Shown here: one piece after another, positions 10,750 through 19,643 of the stretch
How the letters are laid out: the number at the start of each line of letters is the position of its first letter
Position numbering within the stretch: the stretch's first letter is position 1
Source of the DNA: Rhizobium sp. CCGE531
GTDB taxonomy: Bacteria > Pseudomonadota > Alphaproteobacteria > Rhizobiales > Rhizobiaceae
Direction: 5' to 3'
Assembly (NCBI RefSeq): GCF_003627795.1
Contig: NZ_CP032685.1
Coordinates: 372,001 to 436,000, forward strand
Length of the DNA: 64,000 bases
Notes under the pieces: model-generated
What the model was told of the DNA's origin: nothing
What the model saw: the letters and a program-made list of their open reading frames with translations, nothing else
The model's database searches: none
Translations under genes and position numbers: made by a program

Positions 10750-11991
10750 TTATTGCTGTTGGGCGTTGTCGATGATCGACTGCATTTCCGACTGGGCATT
10801 GGAGAAGGCGCCGTCGACATCGCCTCCGAAGATGGCTGCGTTGGTGAAGCCCGCCCAGGGGCCGTTGGCGCTGTTGATCAGATCATTGAACTGCAGCGTA
10901 TAGGGTGTCTTGGCGACGGTGATCGCCTTCAGCCCGACCTGCATGCGCGGATCCAGACCCTGAAGCACTTGATCGGCGATATCGCCGCGCGTCGGCAGGC
11001 TGCCGTATTTCGCCATGATCTTCTGTCCCTCGAGCGAATAGGTGTATTCGAGGAACTTCTTCACGGCATCGAGCTTCTTCGTGCCCTTGGAGATGACGAA
11101 ATTGTCGCCGCCGGCAAAGGAAGACGGTTTGCCGTCAACGCCGGGGATCAACGTCACGCCGAAGTGGATGTTGGGATATTGGGTGATCAGCGTGCCGATC
11201 GAGAAGGCGCCGATGCTCTGCTGGCCGATCTTGCCGTTGCTGATGCTGAGGAAATTGGCGCCGGTGTCACTTGCGGCTCCAGCCGGCACCAGATCCTTCT
11301 TGACCATGTCGCGGTAATAGCCGACGGCCTTGCGCATTTGCGGCGTGTCGAGGGTCGCCGTCTTGCCGTCCGCCGAGAGAATGTCGGCGCCGGCACCCCA
11401 TGCGAGCGGCGTGAAGGTGAAGATCATGCAGCCACCACAGCCGCCGCCTGAGAAATAGAAGCCGTAGGTGTCGCCGCCGAGCGCGCGGATCTTTTCGGCA
11501 TTCTGCTCGATCTCTTCCCAGGTGGCCGGGGCCTTTTCAGGATCGAGCCCGGCCTTCTGATAGAGATCCTTGTTCCAGGCAAACACCGAGGTCTCGACCG
11601 AAAGCGGCAAGCCATAGACGTGGCCGTCATAGGTGCCGAGCTTCACATGCGAGGGCGACAGCGAATTGAAATAGGGCAGGCTCTTGGCCCAGTCGGTCAG
11701 GTCCGCGAGCTGGCCGGCGGCGGCAAAGGCCGGCGTATAGATGAGATCCATCGACAAGGCGTCGGGCGCCTGCCCGCCGGCAATGGCGGTCGCATATTTC
11801 TGCACGAGTTCGCTAAAGGGCACTTCCGTCAGCGTGACCTTGTCGTCGTGGCCGGCATTATACGCCTCGACGACCTTCTTGAAGGAATCGCCAATGCCGC
11901 TTCGAACCCACATGGAGATGTCTTCGGCGGACGCGCTGGATGCCAGCATTAGGGATATGAGGCCGGTTGCGGCCAAAAATCGCTTCATCAT
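10750..11991 (-). CDS. Extracellular sugar-binding protein of ABC importer
   Basis: A 413-residue periplasmic protein of the family-1 solute-binding type (MalE/UgpB-like). Residues 1-21 form a signal peptide ending in SASA before EDISMWVRSG. The body has the usual two-lobe pattern with LSMDLIYTPAFAAAGQLADL and GLPLSVETSVFAWNKDLY. The start at 11991 is chosen because GGAGG lies 5 bases upstream; the adjacent ATG (11988) is equally possible. It follows the LacI gene by 44 bp on the same strand, so regulator and transporter probably share a transcript. It would deliver the sugar to the two permeases. Confidence 0.92.
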   Translation of the reverse strand: MMKRFLAATGLISLMLASSASAEDISMWVRSGIGDSFKKVVEAYNAGHDDKVTLTEVPFSELVQKYATAIAGGQAPDALSMDLIYTPAFAAAGQLADLTDWAKSLPYFNSLSPSHVKLGTYDGHVYGLPLSVETSVFAWNKDLYQKAGLDPEKAPATWEEIEQNAEKIRALGGDTYGFYFSGGGCGGCMIFTFTPLAWGAGADILSADGKTATLDTPQMRKAVGYYRDMVKKDLVPAGAASDTGANFLSISNGKIGQQSIGAFSIGTLITQYPNIHFGVTLIPGVDGKPSSFAGGDNFVISKGTKKLDAVKKFLEYTYSLEGQKIMAKYGSLPTRGDIADQVLQGLDPRMQVGLKAITVAKTPYTLQFNDLINSANGPWAGFTNAAIFGGDVDGAFSNAQSEMQSIIDNAQQQ

Positions 11992-12035
11992 CTTCTCCTC
12001 CCATGGGGCTACTCCCGTCGGCCCCTTTTCCTCAA

Positions 12036-13055
12036 TCAACGACCGGGGCTTCCCCCGCATGATTGCCGCACGATAAGCTCGCACGGCAAAGTTCTGATGC
12101 CAGGTTCGACGCTGCGGCCTTCCGCCAAGCTAAGAACCGTCAACCCGGCCTCGCGGCCAAGCGCCTTGAGATTCATGTCGATCGTCGTCAGCGGCGGCCG
12201 CGTCTGCGCGGCGACGATCTCCCAATTGTCGAAGCCGACCACCGAGACATCTTCCGGCACCCGCACGCCGCGCTCGCGCAGGGCGTCGACCACCGCGCGG
12301 GCGATCTGATCGTTGCCGCAGAAGATCGCGTCCGGCTTTGCTCCCGCCGCGCTCCATAGCTGCGCCACGGCGTCGTGACCCCACGCTTCGGACCACGTCC
12401 CGTACATGACCGGCAGCCTGTCTCCAGCGAGATCGTGATAGGCCTTGGCGCGTTCGCGCACCGAAACGAAGCTGTCCGGGCCGGTCACATGCGCAATCCT
12501 CTGTCGCCCGAGCCCCTGCAGCCATTCGACAGCAAGTGCTGCCCCCTGATAGTCGTCGGCGCAGAAAGTGACGCTTCCCGGCGCACCCTCGGTAAATGCA
12601 TAGATGACCGGAACCGGCAGGTTGGACAGGTCCACGGGAAGGCGGCGGTCGATCCGCTTTCCCGTGGCGATGATGCCGTCCACATGCTTGTCCAACATCG
12701 CGTCCACATGAACCTTTCCAAGCGCCGGATCATCCTCGATCGTGCAAAGGAAGACCGAGACGCCGTGATCGACGAGTGCCTCCGTGATGCCGGCCATGAC
12801 CGGCAGCGTGAAGCGACCATACGTATCATTGGTCAGAAGACCGATCGTGAAGGTGCGATTGCTGAGCAACCCCTTGGCGAGCACATTCGGACGAAAGCCG
12901 ATTTCTGTCGCGGCGCGCTTGACCCTTTCCCTGGTTTCCTCGCCCATGCGGCCGATATTGTTCAAGGCCTTGGATGCCGTTGAGATGCTTACGCCCGCAG
13001 CCGCCGCAACATCGTGAATCGTTGCGCGTCCGCTTTTCGCACGCTGATTTTCCAG
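12036..13055 (-). CDS. LacI-family transcriptional repressor, apparent CTG start
   Basis: The frame encodes a LacI/PurR regulator: N-terminal helix-turn-helix (THDV-like TIHDVAAAAGVSISTASKAL), hinge, then a periplasmic-binding-like effector domain (TIGLLTNDTYGRFTLPVMAG ... SVVGFDNWEIVA). ATG, GTG or TTG starts before the HTH are absent in this frame; the first such codon, a TTG at 12965, falls inside the DNA-binding domain and would destroy it. A CTG at 13053-13055 has GGGAGA 6-7 bases upstream and gives a normal LacI N terminus (MENQRAKSGRATIHDV), so CTG is taken as the start. A sequencing frameshift is the alternative. It heads the sugar-uptake operon and probably represses it and itself. 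Confidence 0.85.
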   Translation of the reverse strand: MENQRAKSGRATIHDVAAAAGVSISTASKALNNIGRMGEETRERVKRAATEIGFRPNVLAKGLLSNRTFTIGLLTNDTYGRFTLPVMAGITEALVDHGVSVFLCTIEDDPALGKVHVDAMLDKHVDGIIATGKRIDRRLPVDLSNLPVPVIYAFTEGAPGSVTFCADDYQGAALAVEWLQGLGRQRIAHVTGPDSFVSVRERAKAYHDLAGDRLPVMYGTWSEAWGHDAVAQLWSAAGAKPDAIFCGNDQIARAVVDALRERGVRVPEDVSVVGFDNWEIVAAQTRPPLTTIDMNLKALGREAGLTVLSLAEGRSVEPGIRTLPCELIVRQSCGGSPGR

Positions 13056-13080
13056 ATGTCTTCTCCCATTTGAATTTTCT

Positions 13081-13131
13081 TGAGAAAAGCTTTTCTCAAT
13101 CCAAGAGTCAATATGGGAAAAGCTTTTCTCA
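13081..13131 (-). promoter_or_regulatory. Paired 18-bp palindromic operators upstream of the lacI/ABC operon
   Basis: Positions 13081-13098 form a perfect 18-bp palindrome, TGAGAAAAGCTTTTCTCA. Positions 13114-13131 repeat it with one mismatch (TGGG in place of TGAG). The centres are 33 bp apart, about three helical turns, so two repressor dimers would sit on the same face of the DNA. The pair lies 26-76 bp before the CTG start of the LacI gene. The sequence and location fit LacI-family operators controlling the whole operon; which protein binds is inferred. Confidence 0.75.
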
Positions 13132-13190
13132 TAAATTTCTATATCGGAGGGGAAATGGTCGCAAGAAGCAAGTGCGGTCCTTCACCACCC

Positions 13191-13374
13191 GCCCTCGTGG
13201 TTCGAGGCTCCGGCTCCTTCGACAGGCTCGGGAGCCTGCGCACCTCACCATGAGGGCTGACCTCCTGCGCAAGACTGCACGCAGAGCTGGCCTGCTGCGA
13301 CGGGAACCGGTTTTATGTGAAGATGCGCGCTCCATCCTCACCCTGAGGAGCGGAGCCTCGAAGGGCGAGGATGG
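13191..13374. repeat. Palindromic intergenic repeat units (RIME-like)
   Basis: Two hairpin-forming units lie in the gap between the lacI operator region and putA. Unit A (13191-13257) begins GCCCTCGTGGTTCGAG and ends CTCACCATGAGGGC, which pair over nearly the whole length. Unit B (13332-13374) pairs CCATCCTCACCCT with the facing CGAGGATGG region through GAGCGGAGCCTCGAAGG. The sequence style is that of short palindromic intergenic elements common in rhizobial genomes (RIME type). No coding potential is seen here. Confidence 0.7.
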
Positions 13375-13389
13375 CCCCGGGTTTTCCGG

Positions 13390-13432
13390 CAAAGAATACG
13401 GCGGCCGAACCTTGCCGGTCTGGCCGCCGCCT
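13390..13432 (-). terminator. Probable terminator after putA
   Basis: A stem of GGCGGCC (13400-13406) with GGCCGCC (13422-13428) begins about 25 bp beyond the putA stop on the minus strand. The following T tract is weak (ATTCTTT), so termination may be partial. Confidence 0.45.
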
Positions 13433-13452
13433 AAATTGCATCGCGAAAGACG

Positions 13453-16400
13453 TCAGCCGATCGTCATCAGGCTGGCGTTGCCGCCGGCTGCCGCGGTGTT
13501 GATCGATGTCGTTACCTCTTCGAGCAGCCAGTTCAGGCAATAGGCATCGGCATTCTTGGCGATCTCTTCGCTCGAAGCCGCCTGGGTGAGAACCAGCGGG
13601 CCGGGAATGGCCGAGATCGTCTTGACCACCTGTTGAACCCGCGCGGCATCGCCCTCGATGAGGACGCCGGCGAATGGTCCGTCCGCCGCCCAGTCCTTCG
13701 TCCAGGAGATGCGATTGGCGACCTGTGCCGGCAGGTTGCGAAGCTCGTCCTGCAAGCCCGATGCGGCATCGATGACGATCGAATTGCCTGTCGCAAGCCC
13801 TGCGGCGATCTGGACATTAAGCCCGAGAGCTGTCTGCGGAGCGAGCAGGATCCTGCCGCGCGGATGCAGCGCGTAAAGGTTCAGTTCTCCGACCGGACCT
13901 TGGAGCTCGATATTGAAGCCTAGAGACGACTGGTCTGCGACGGCGCGCGCCTGCTTTGCCGCATCCCCAGCACCCTTGCTTTCGAGCCAGGCGATGAACT
14001 GCCGCGCAGCCGGATCGCTTTGCACCGAGGTATCGCGCAACGGTTCGGTCGGGGAGGCGACCAGACGGCGCAGATACATCGGGCCGCCCGCCTTCGGACC
14101 GGTGCCGGAAAGGCCGCGGCCGCCGAAGGGCTGGACGCCAACGACCGCACCGATGACGTTGCGGTTGACGTAGAGATTGCCGGCCCGCACGCGCTCGGTC
14201 ACATGGGCGATCATATCGTCAAGCCGGGTATGCAGGCCGAAGGTCAGGCCGTAGCCGGAGGCGTTGATATCGGCGATGAGCTTGTCGAGCCCCTTGCGCT
14301 GATAGCGCATGATATGAAGAACGGGGCCGAAGACCTCTTGCTTGAGATCGCTCAGCTTCTTCAATTCGATGATGGTCGGGGCGACGAAGGTGCCCTTGCC
14401 GGCGCTCTCGGGAAGATCGAGTTGTTCGACTTTGCATCCGAGCTGGCGCATGTGCGCGATATGCTCGTCGATGCCGCGCTTGGCATTATCGTCGATGACC
14501 GGGCCGATATCGACCGCTAGCCGGTCGGTCTTGCCGACCGACAGCTCGCGTAGCGCGCCGCGCAGCATGGTCAGGGTACGATCCGCCACTTCCTCCTGCA
14601 GGCAAAGGACGCGCAATGCCGAGCAGCGCTGTCCGGCGCTGTCGAAGGCCGAGGCGATCACGTCGGCGACCACCTGTTCGGCAAGGGCCGAGGAGTCGAC
14701 GATCATGCCGTTCTGGCCGCCGGTTTCGGCGATCAACGGGATCGGCTTGCCGAATTTGGAGAGCCGTTCGGCAAGCTGGGCCTGGATCAGGCGGGCGACC
14801 TCTGTCGAGCCGGTGAACATGACACCGGCGGTTTCGGGCGAGCCGACGAGCGCGGCACCCATTCTGCCGCTGCCGGGGGCGAATTGCAGGACATCGCGCG
14901 GGATTCCGGCTTCATGCAGGATGCGGATGCCCTGGGCGGCGATCAGCGGCGTGTTGCCGGCGGGTTTTGCGACCACGGGATTGCCGGCAACGAGCGCGGC
15001 CGCAACCTGACCCGTGAAGATCGCCAGCGGGAAATTCCATGGGCTGATGCAGACCACCGGGCCGAGCGGGACGCTTTCCGGCTTCAGCACCTTGCGGGCC
15101 TGTGTAGCGTAATAGCGAAGGAAGTCGATCGCTTCCCTGATTTCGCCGACGGCGTTTGCGGCCGATTTGCCGGCTTCACGGATTGTGAGGCCGGCGAGAG
15201 CCGGCATCTCGCTCTGCATGAGATCGGCGGCGCGCTCCAATATGTCGGCTCGCTTGTCGGGGCTCACGGCAGCCCAACGCTCGGCAGCGGTCGCCGCCAG
15301 CCGCATGACATCGGCGGCGTCCTGCGTTTCGAGTTCGGTGACGTGGCCGACCACATCGGCATGGTCGGCAGGGTTGAGGACTGCGCGGGGCGTGCCGCGT
15401 TCGGAGCCGTCGGCAAGGAGCGGCTTTGCGGTCCAATCCCTGGCTGCGGAGGCCTGCAGTTGCGCCGATAGATCGGAGAGCGTTGTTTCATTCGACAGGT
15501 CGATGCCATTGGAGTTCTGCCGCGCGCCGCCGAACAGGTCGGCGGGGAGCACGATCTTGTCGTGCTGCGCACCGACGACAGCCATCGCACCCACGCGCTC
15601 GACAGGGTCGGCAATCAACTCGGAGACAGGCACGGCGGGATCGGCGATCTTGTTGACGAAGGAGGAGTTGGCGCCGTTTTCCAAGAGGCGCCGCACGAGA
15701 TAGGCAAGCAGCGTCTCATGCGTGCCGACGGGGGCATAGATGCGGCAGGGACGGTCAAGCTTCTGGGCGCCGACGACCTCTTCATAGAGCGGTTCGCCCA
15801 TGCCGTGCAGGCATTGGAACTCGTATTTGCCGATGGAAAAATCGCTTCCGGCCATGTGGTAGATCGCGGCCAGGCTCTGGGCGTTGTGGGTCGCAAATTG
15901 CGGGAAGACCACATCGGTTGCCGAGAGCAGCTTCCTGGCGCAGGCGACATAGGAGACGTCGGTGTAGATCTTGCGGGTGTAGACGGGGAAACCTTCAAGG
16001 CCATCCAGCTGCGCGCGCTTGATCTCGGCATCCCAGTAAGCGCCCTTGACGAGGCGGACCATCAGGCGATGCCCGGAGCGGCGGGCAAGATCGATGATGA
16101 AATCGAGGACGAAGGGGCAACGCTTGCCGTAGGCCTGCACGACGAAGCCCATACCGTCCCAGCCGGAAAGATCTGGATCGAGGCACAGTTCTTCCAGCAG
16201 ATCGAGCGAGAGCTCCAGCCGGTCGGCCTCTTCGGCATCGATGTTCAGGCCGATATTGTAGCCCTTGGAGAGCAGCGCCAGCGCCTTCACCTTCGGCAGA
16301 AGTTCGCTCATCACTCTCTCGGCCTGCGAACGCGAATAGCGGGGATGCAGCGCGGAAAGCTTGATGGAGATGCCAGGCCCTTCATAGATGCCGCGGCCGG

Positions 16401-17157
16401 CCGATGCCTTGCCGATCGCATGGATCGCGTTTTCATAGTCGCGATAGTAGCGCTCGGCATCGGCATGCGTCGTCGCGGCTTCGCCGAGCATGTCGTAGGA
16501 ATAGCGGAAGCCTTTCGCCTCAAGCGAGCGGGCGCGCCGCAAAGCCTCGTCGATCGTCTCGCCGGTGACGAACTGCTCGCCCATCATGCGCATGGCCATG
16601 TCGACACCGCGCCGGATGACCGGTTCGCCGCAGCGCGCGATCAGTTTTGTCAATGAGGCGGACAGTCCGCCTTCGTTGACGGTCGATGTCAACTTGCCGG
16701 TGACGACCAGCCCCCAGGTCGCGGCGTTGACGAACATCGAGCGGCCACCACCCAGATGCGCTTTCCAGTCGCCGCCGGCGATCTTGTCGCGGATCAGCGC
16801 ATCGCGGGTCGCGGTGTCCGGAATACGCAGCAGCGCCTCGGCGAGGCACATCAGCGCGACGCCTTCCTGGCTCGAAAGTGAATATTCCTGCACAAGCCCC
16901 TCGACACCGTCGCCCTTGTGTTTGGCGCGCAGCGCTTCGATCAGCTTCTTGGCTGTCTTCCTTGTCGCCTCGCGGGTGGCTTCCGGCAGGGTAGCCGCCT
17001 CGATCAGGACGGGCAGGCATTCGGTTTCGGGACGCCGATAGGCGGCGGTGATTGCCTGACGGAGCGGGCTTTGTTCACGAATGGGCGGCGCGAAATTCGA
17101 AAATGGGACGGCGTCCGGCGCTGGTTCTTCAGTGGCGAGTTTGGCAGAGACAGTCAT
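13453..17157 (-). CDS. putA: Bifunctional proline dehydrogenase / P5C dehydrogenase PutA
   Basis: A 1234-residue enzyme that oxidises proline to glutamate in two FAD- and NAD-linked steps. The N-terminal half is the PRODH barrel (GRGIYEGPGISIKLSALHPR, QLDGLEGFPVYTRK). The C-terminal half is an aldehyde dehydrogenase with E811 in LIAETGGQN and catalytic C845 in SAGQRCSAL; their 34-residue spacing is the usual ALDH one. The N-terminal ribbon-helix-helix repressor domain of E. coli PutA is absent, in line with a separate regulator gene next door. The start at 17157 follows GAGG; an in-frame Met at 17253 lacks support. Divergent from putR across 184 bp. Confidence 0.95.
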   Translation of the reverse strand: MTVSAKLATEEPAPDAVPFSNFAPPIREQSPLRQAITAAYRRPETECLPVLIEAATLPEATREATRKTAKKLIEALRAKHKGDGVEGLVQEYSLSSQEGVALMCLAEALLRIPDTATRDALIRDKIAGGDWKAHLGGGRSMFVNAATWGLVVTGKLTSTVNEGGLSASLTKLIARCGEPVIRRGVDMAMRMMGEQFVTGETIDEALRRARSLEAKGFRYSYDMLGEAATTHADAERYYRDYENAIHAIGKASAGRGIYEGPGISIKLSALHPRYSRSQAERVMSELLPKVKALALLSKGYNIGLNIDAEEADRLELSLDLLEELCLDPDLSGWDGMGFVVQAYGKRCPFVLDFIIDLARRSGHRLMVRLVKGAYWDAEIKRAQLDGLEGFPVYTRKIYTDVSYVACARKLLSATDVVFPQFATHNAQSLAAIYHMAGSDFSIGKYEFQCLHGMGEPLYEEVVGAQKLDRPCRIYAPVGTHETLLAYLVRRLLENGANSSFVNKIADPAVPVSELIADPVERVGAMAVVGAQHDKIVLPADLFGGARQNSNGIDLSNETTLSDLSAQLQASAARDWTAKPLLADGSERGTPRAVLNPADHADVVGHVTELETQDAADVMRLAATAAERWAAVSPDKRADILERAADLMQSEMPALAGLTIREAGKSAANAVGEIREAIDFLRYYATQARKVLKPESVPLGPVVCISPWNFPLAIFTGQVAAALVAGNPVVAKPAGNTPLIAAQGIRILHEAGIPRDVLQFAPGSGRMGAALVGSPETAGVMFTGSTEVARLIQAQLAERLSKFGKPIPLIAETGGQNGMIVDSSALAEQVVADVIASAFDSAGQRCSALRVLCLQEEVADRTLTMLRGALRELSVGKTDRLAVDIGPVIDDNAKRGIDEHIAHMRQLGCKVEQLDLPESAGKGTFVAPTIIELKKLSDLKQEVFGPVLHIMRYQRKGLDKLIADINASGYGLTFGLHTRLDDMIAHVTERVRAGNLYVNRNVIGAVVGVQPFGGRGLSGTGPKAGGPMYLRRLVASPTEPLRDTSVQSDPAARQFIAWLESKGAGDAAKQARAVADQSSLGFNIELQGPVGELNLYALHPRGRILLAPQTALGLNVQIAAGLATGNSIVIDAASGLQDELRNLPAQVANRISWTKDWAADGPFAGVLIEGDAARVQQVVKTISAIPGPLVLTQAASSEEIAKNADAYCLNWLLEEVTTSINTAAAGGNASLMTIG

Positions 17158-17341
17158 GATAACCTCAAGGTGCAAGGGTCCCGGTGGCCTTGTGGGCGTC
17201 GGCGATATCGCCCCACGCGGCCCTCCCGTTGCTTCGATCAGAACATACTTCATTCCAGAAAAGCGTTCCGCCTTGAAACTGCGGCTTTCCAGTCATATTG
17301 AACTTCAATAGCGCTTATTTCAAATAGGAATGCCTGCTGAA

Positions 17342-17803
17342 ATGACAAAATCCAGTGAAATTGACCAATTCGACCAAAAGATCCTCGACGCGCTGGTCGA
17401 GGACGGCCGCATGTCGATCACCGAGCTTTCCGAGCGCGTCGGTCTTTCCAAGACCCCATGCCAGGCGCGCCTGAAGAAATTGATCGATTCCGGCTATATC
17501 GATGGCTTCAAGGCCATACTCAATCCGATCAAGCTCGGCCTCGACCACGTCGCCTTTGCCGAAGTGAAGCTGACGGATACCCGCGAGGAAGCTTTGCTCA
17601 GCTTCAACAACGCCGTCAAGAAGATCAAGGAAATCGAAGAGTGCCACATGATCGCCGGCCGCTTCGACTATCTCCTTAAGGTGCGGACGTCGGATATTCG
17701 CCGCTACCGCATCGTTCTTGGCGAAAAAATTTCCAGCCTGCCTTTCGTGGCCAGCACATCGACCAATGTGGTGATGCAGTCGGTCAAGGAAAACTGGTCG
17801 TAA
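17342..17803 (+). CDS. putR: Lrp/AsnC-family regulator PutR
   Basis: A roughly 153-residue Lrp/AsnC protein: N-terminal winged HTH (DQKILDALVEDGRMSITELSERVGLSKTPCQARLKKL) and a C-terminal RAM effector domain (FAEVKL ... ECHMIAGRFDYLLKVRTSD). Divergent orientation to putA matches the known PutR-putA arrangement in Agrobacterium and rhizobia, where PutR activates putA with proline. Start choice: an ATG at 17330 directly abuts AGGA and leaves no spacer, while the ATG at 17342 lies 12 bases beyond it and is preferred; the longer form adds four residues. The shared intergenic region presumably holds the binding sites; no clear dyad was picked out. Confidence 0.88.
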   Translation: MTKSSEIDQFDQKILDALVEDGRMSITELSERVGLSKTPCQARLKKLIDSGYIDGFKAILNPIKLGLDHVAFAEVKLTDTREEALLSFNNAVKKIKEIEECHMIAGRFDYLLKVRTSDIRRYRIVLGEKISSLPFVASTSTNVVMQSVKENWS

Positions 17804-17961
17804 ATCCGCTTCACCCTCCATACACGTCCTCACCTACCCGATGAGGCTCCCGTCGACCAATTCATCTTGCCGGCTAAACAATGACCTAGATTTCGCCATT
17901 CGAATCGGATCATTGCGAGGCGCTAAAATAAGTAAGCCAGAATAGTCGAGATGGAGTGCGC

Positions 17962-18228
17962 ATGGAGACCAATGCCAGAGACCGCGACCTTGTCGAGGTC
18001 ATGAAGCGGTACTTTGCGGTGAAGGCCGAAGTCGAGGACGTGAAATCCCGCCTGGAGGCGGCAAGGCGGGAGAATGGCGAAGAGATTGGCATATTCTACA
18101 ACCCGCGCACCAATCCGAACCACGCAGCCGATATTATCCGTTCCCACGCTCTCAAGCAGGAGATGGTGCGCCTGATGGATTGGGCCGAGGCCTGGGGACG
18201 CCGGAGCCTGATGCCGGACGAGGCCTGA
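17962..18228 (+). CDS. Small hypothetical protein, charged coiled-coil type
   Basis: An 88-residue protein, not recognised. It begins with a charged helical stretch rich in Glu/Lys/Arg (VEVMKRYFAVKAEVEDVKSR) that could form a coiled coil, then NPRTNPNHAADIIRSHALKQ and a Trp-rich helix (MDWAEAWGRR). No membrane segment or signal peptide. ATG at 17962 is preferred because GGAG ends 5 bases before it; a GTG at 17956 is also in frame. It stands alone between putR and the convergent tautomerase gene. Confidence 0.55.
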   Translation: METNARDRDLVEVMKRYFAVKAEVEDVKSRLEAARRENGEEIGIFYNPRTNPNHAADIIRSHALKQEMVRLMDWAEAWGRRSLMPDEA

Positions 18229-18268
18229 CGCTCAGCTACGATCGCCAGGCCATCATCATGAAATCGGA

Positions 18269-18454
18269 TCAATTATCGGATTTCAGTTTGCCCGCCGTTG
18301 CCCAGGAATCCTTCGAAATCTCGGTAATAACGATCTCCACCGATTCCGGCGGGCAGACGAGCGTTTCGACGGCGACCCTGGTTGCTTCGCGAACGAAGGC
18401 GCGCTTCTGGTCCTGTGTGCGTCCGGGATGCATTTCCAAGCGAAGGATGGGCAT
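18269..18454 (-). CDS. 4-oxalocrotonate tautomerase-family enzyme
   Basis: A 61-residue protein of the tautomerase superfamily. After removal of Met the N terminus is Pro (MPILRLEMHPGRT), giving the catalytic Pro1; Arg/Lys residues around position 12-18 and the ESVEIVITEI strand fit the short 4-OT subunit length of about 62. Such enzymes ketonise enols in aromatic or other catabolic pathways, but this member's substrate is unknown. It is divergent from a LysR-type regulator gene 115 bp away, which may control it. Confidence 0.82.
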   Translation of the reverse strand: MPILRLEMHPGRTQDQKRAFVREATRVAVETLVCPPESVEIVITEISKDSWATAGKLKSDN

Positions 18455-18569
18455 GGTGGCTCCTTGATAGATTATGGCCCGATGTTAGGCGCCATGGACT
18501 ATCTTGCAAAACCAGCGGGCGATAAATACGCTCGTCTTTGCTTCACTCCGAACCTATAGGTATGCAATC

Positions 18570-19454
18570 ATGGACAAGTTGGCCGGCATGGCGATGTTCG
18601 TCCGAGTGGTCGAGCATGGCAGCTTCGCCGCCGCGGCCGACGTCAGTCACGTGTCATCAGCCATGGTCGCCAAACATATCAGGACGATCGAGCAGCGGCT
18701 GGGTGCGCGCCTGCTTCACCGCACCACGCGCCGTCACCAGCTGACCGAGGTCGGCAAGCTCTATTACGAACGTTGCAAGACGGTGCTGGCGGAGGTCGAG
18801 CTCGCCGAGTCTTCGGCATTTGAACTGCAATCGGCTCCGCGCGGACGCTTGCGGCTCGTCGCGCCGGTCAGCTTCGGGACGCAAAGTCTCGTGCCGGCGC
18901 TTGTCGACTATTTGCACCAGAATCTCGACGTCAGCGTCGATCTGGCGCTCGACAACAATCCGCATGATCTGATCGGTGAGGGCTATGAACTCGGCTTCCA
19001 TATCGGCGACCTGACGGATACCAATCTCGTGGCGCGCCCGCTGAAGCCCTATCGGCGCATTCTCGCGGCATCGCCTGATTATCTTGACCGTTGCGGCAGA
19101 CCGCAAACCCCTGAGGATCTCGCCAATCATATGTGCCTCGGCCATTCCTACTGGCGTCTGCAGGGCCGCTGGCATCTCGTCGGTCCGGAGGGAGAAACCC
19201 GCGAAATCGCCATCAAGGGCCGGTTCACCACGAACCAGGGCGGGGCTCTGCGCGTCGCCGCCCTGCATGGAGCCGGCATCGTGCTGCAGCCGGAACTGTT
19301 GCTTGCGGCAGATCTCGATGCCGGCCGGCTTGAGCCGGTGCTGCCGCAATGGTCTTACAGGCCGACGCCGATGCACCTCGTCTATGCGCCGGATCGGCGT
19401 CCGACGGCAATGCTGCGCAGTGTCATCGACTTTCTCGTGGCCCGCTTCGGCTGA
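18570..19454 (+). CDS. LysR-family transcriptional regulator
   Basis: A 294-residue LysR protein. The N-terminal winged HTH is FVRVVEHGSFAAAADVSHVSSAMVAKHIRTIEQRLGARLLHRTTR, and the remainder is the periplasmic-binding-like effector domain (GRLRLVAPVSFGTQSLVPAL). The ATG at 18570 is chosen because the HTH then begins at the usual distance; the frame opens upstream at 18504 without a good ribosome binding site. The gene is divergent from the small tautomerase gene, the classic layout for a LysR regulator and its target. The inducer is unknown. Confidence 0.9.
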   Translation: MDKLAGMAMFVRVVEHGSFAAAADVSHVSSAMVAKHIRTIEQRLGARLLHRTTRRHQLTEVGKLYYERCKTVLAEVELAESSAFELQSAPRGRLRLVAPVSFGTQSLVPALVDYLHQNLDVSVDLALDNNPHDLIGEGYELGFHIGDLTDTNLVARPLKPYRRILAASPDYLDRCGRPQTPEDLANHMCLGHSYWRLQGRWHLVGPEGETREIAIKGRFTTNQGGALRVAALHGAGIVLQPELLLAADLDAGRLEPVLPQWSYRPTPMHLVYAPDRRPTAMLRSVIDFLVARFG

Positions 19455-19643
19455 CGGTCGATGCTCTTTCGCCGGTCGCGGATCAGTGATCAAATCTGAT
19501 CATCGGCTTGGGAGGGCGAGGGAAGCGTGGCCAAGGTTACATTGAAGATGGGGCGGCTGAGGAAGGCCTGATGACGATCATTCTCGATCAGGCTCCGGAG
19601 GTTCAGGCCCGCCGTGCCATCGATCTGACGCTGAAGAGAGGTA

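Noticed and set aside
12036..12965. LacI gene starting at the TTG codon at 12965
   Set aside because: This start lies inside the helix-turn-helix; upstream codons in the same frame encode the rest of a normal DNA-binding domain.
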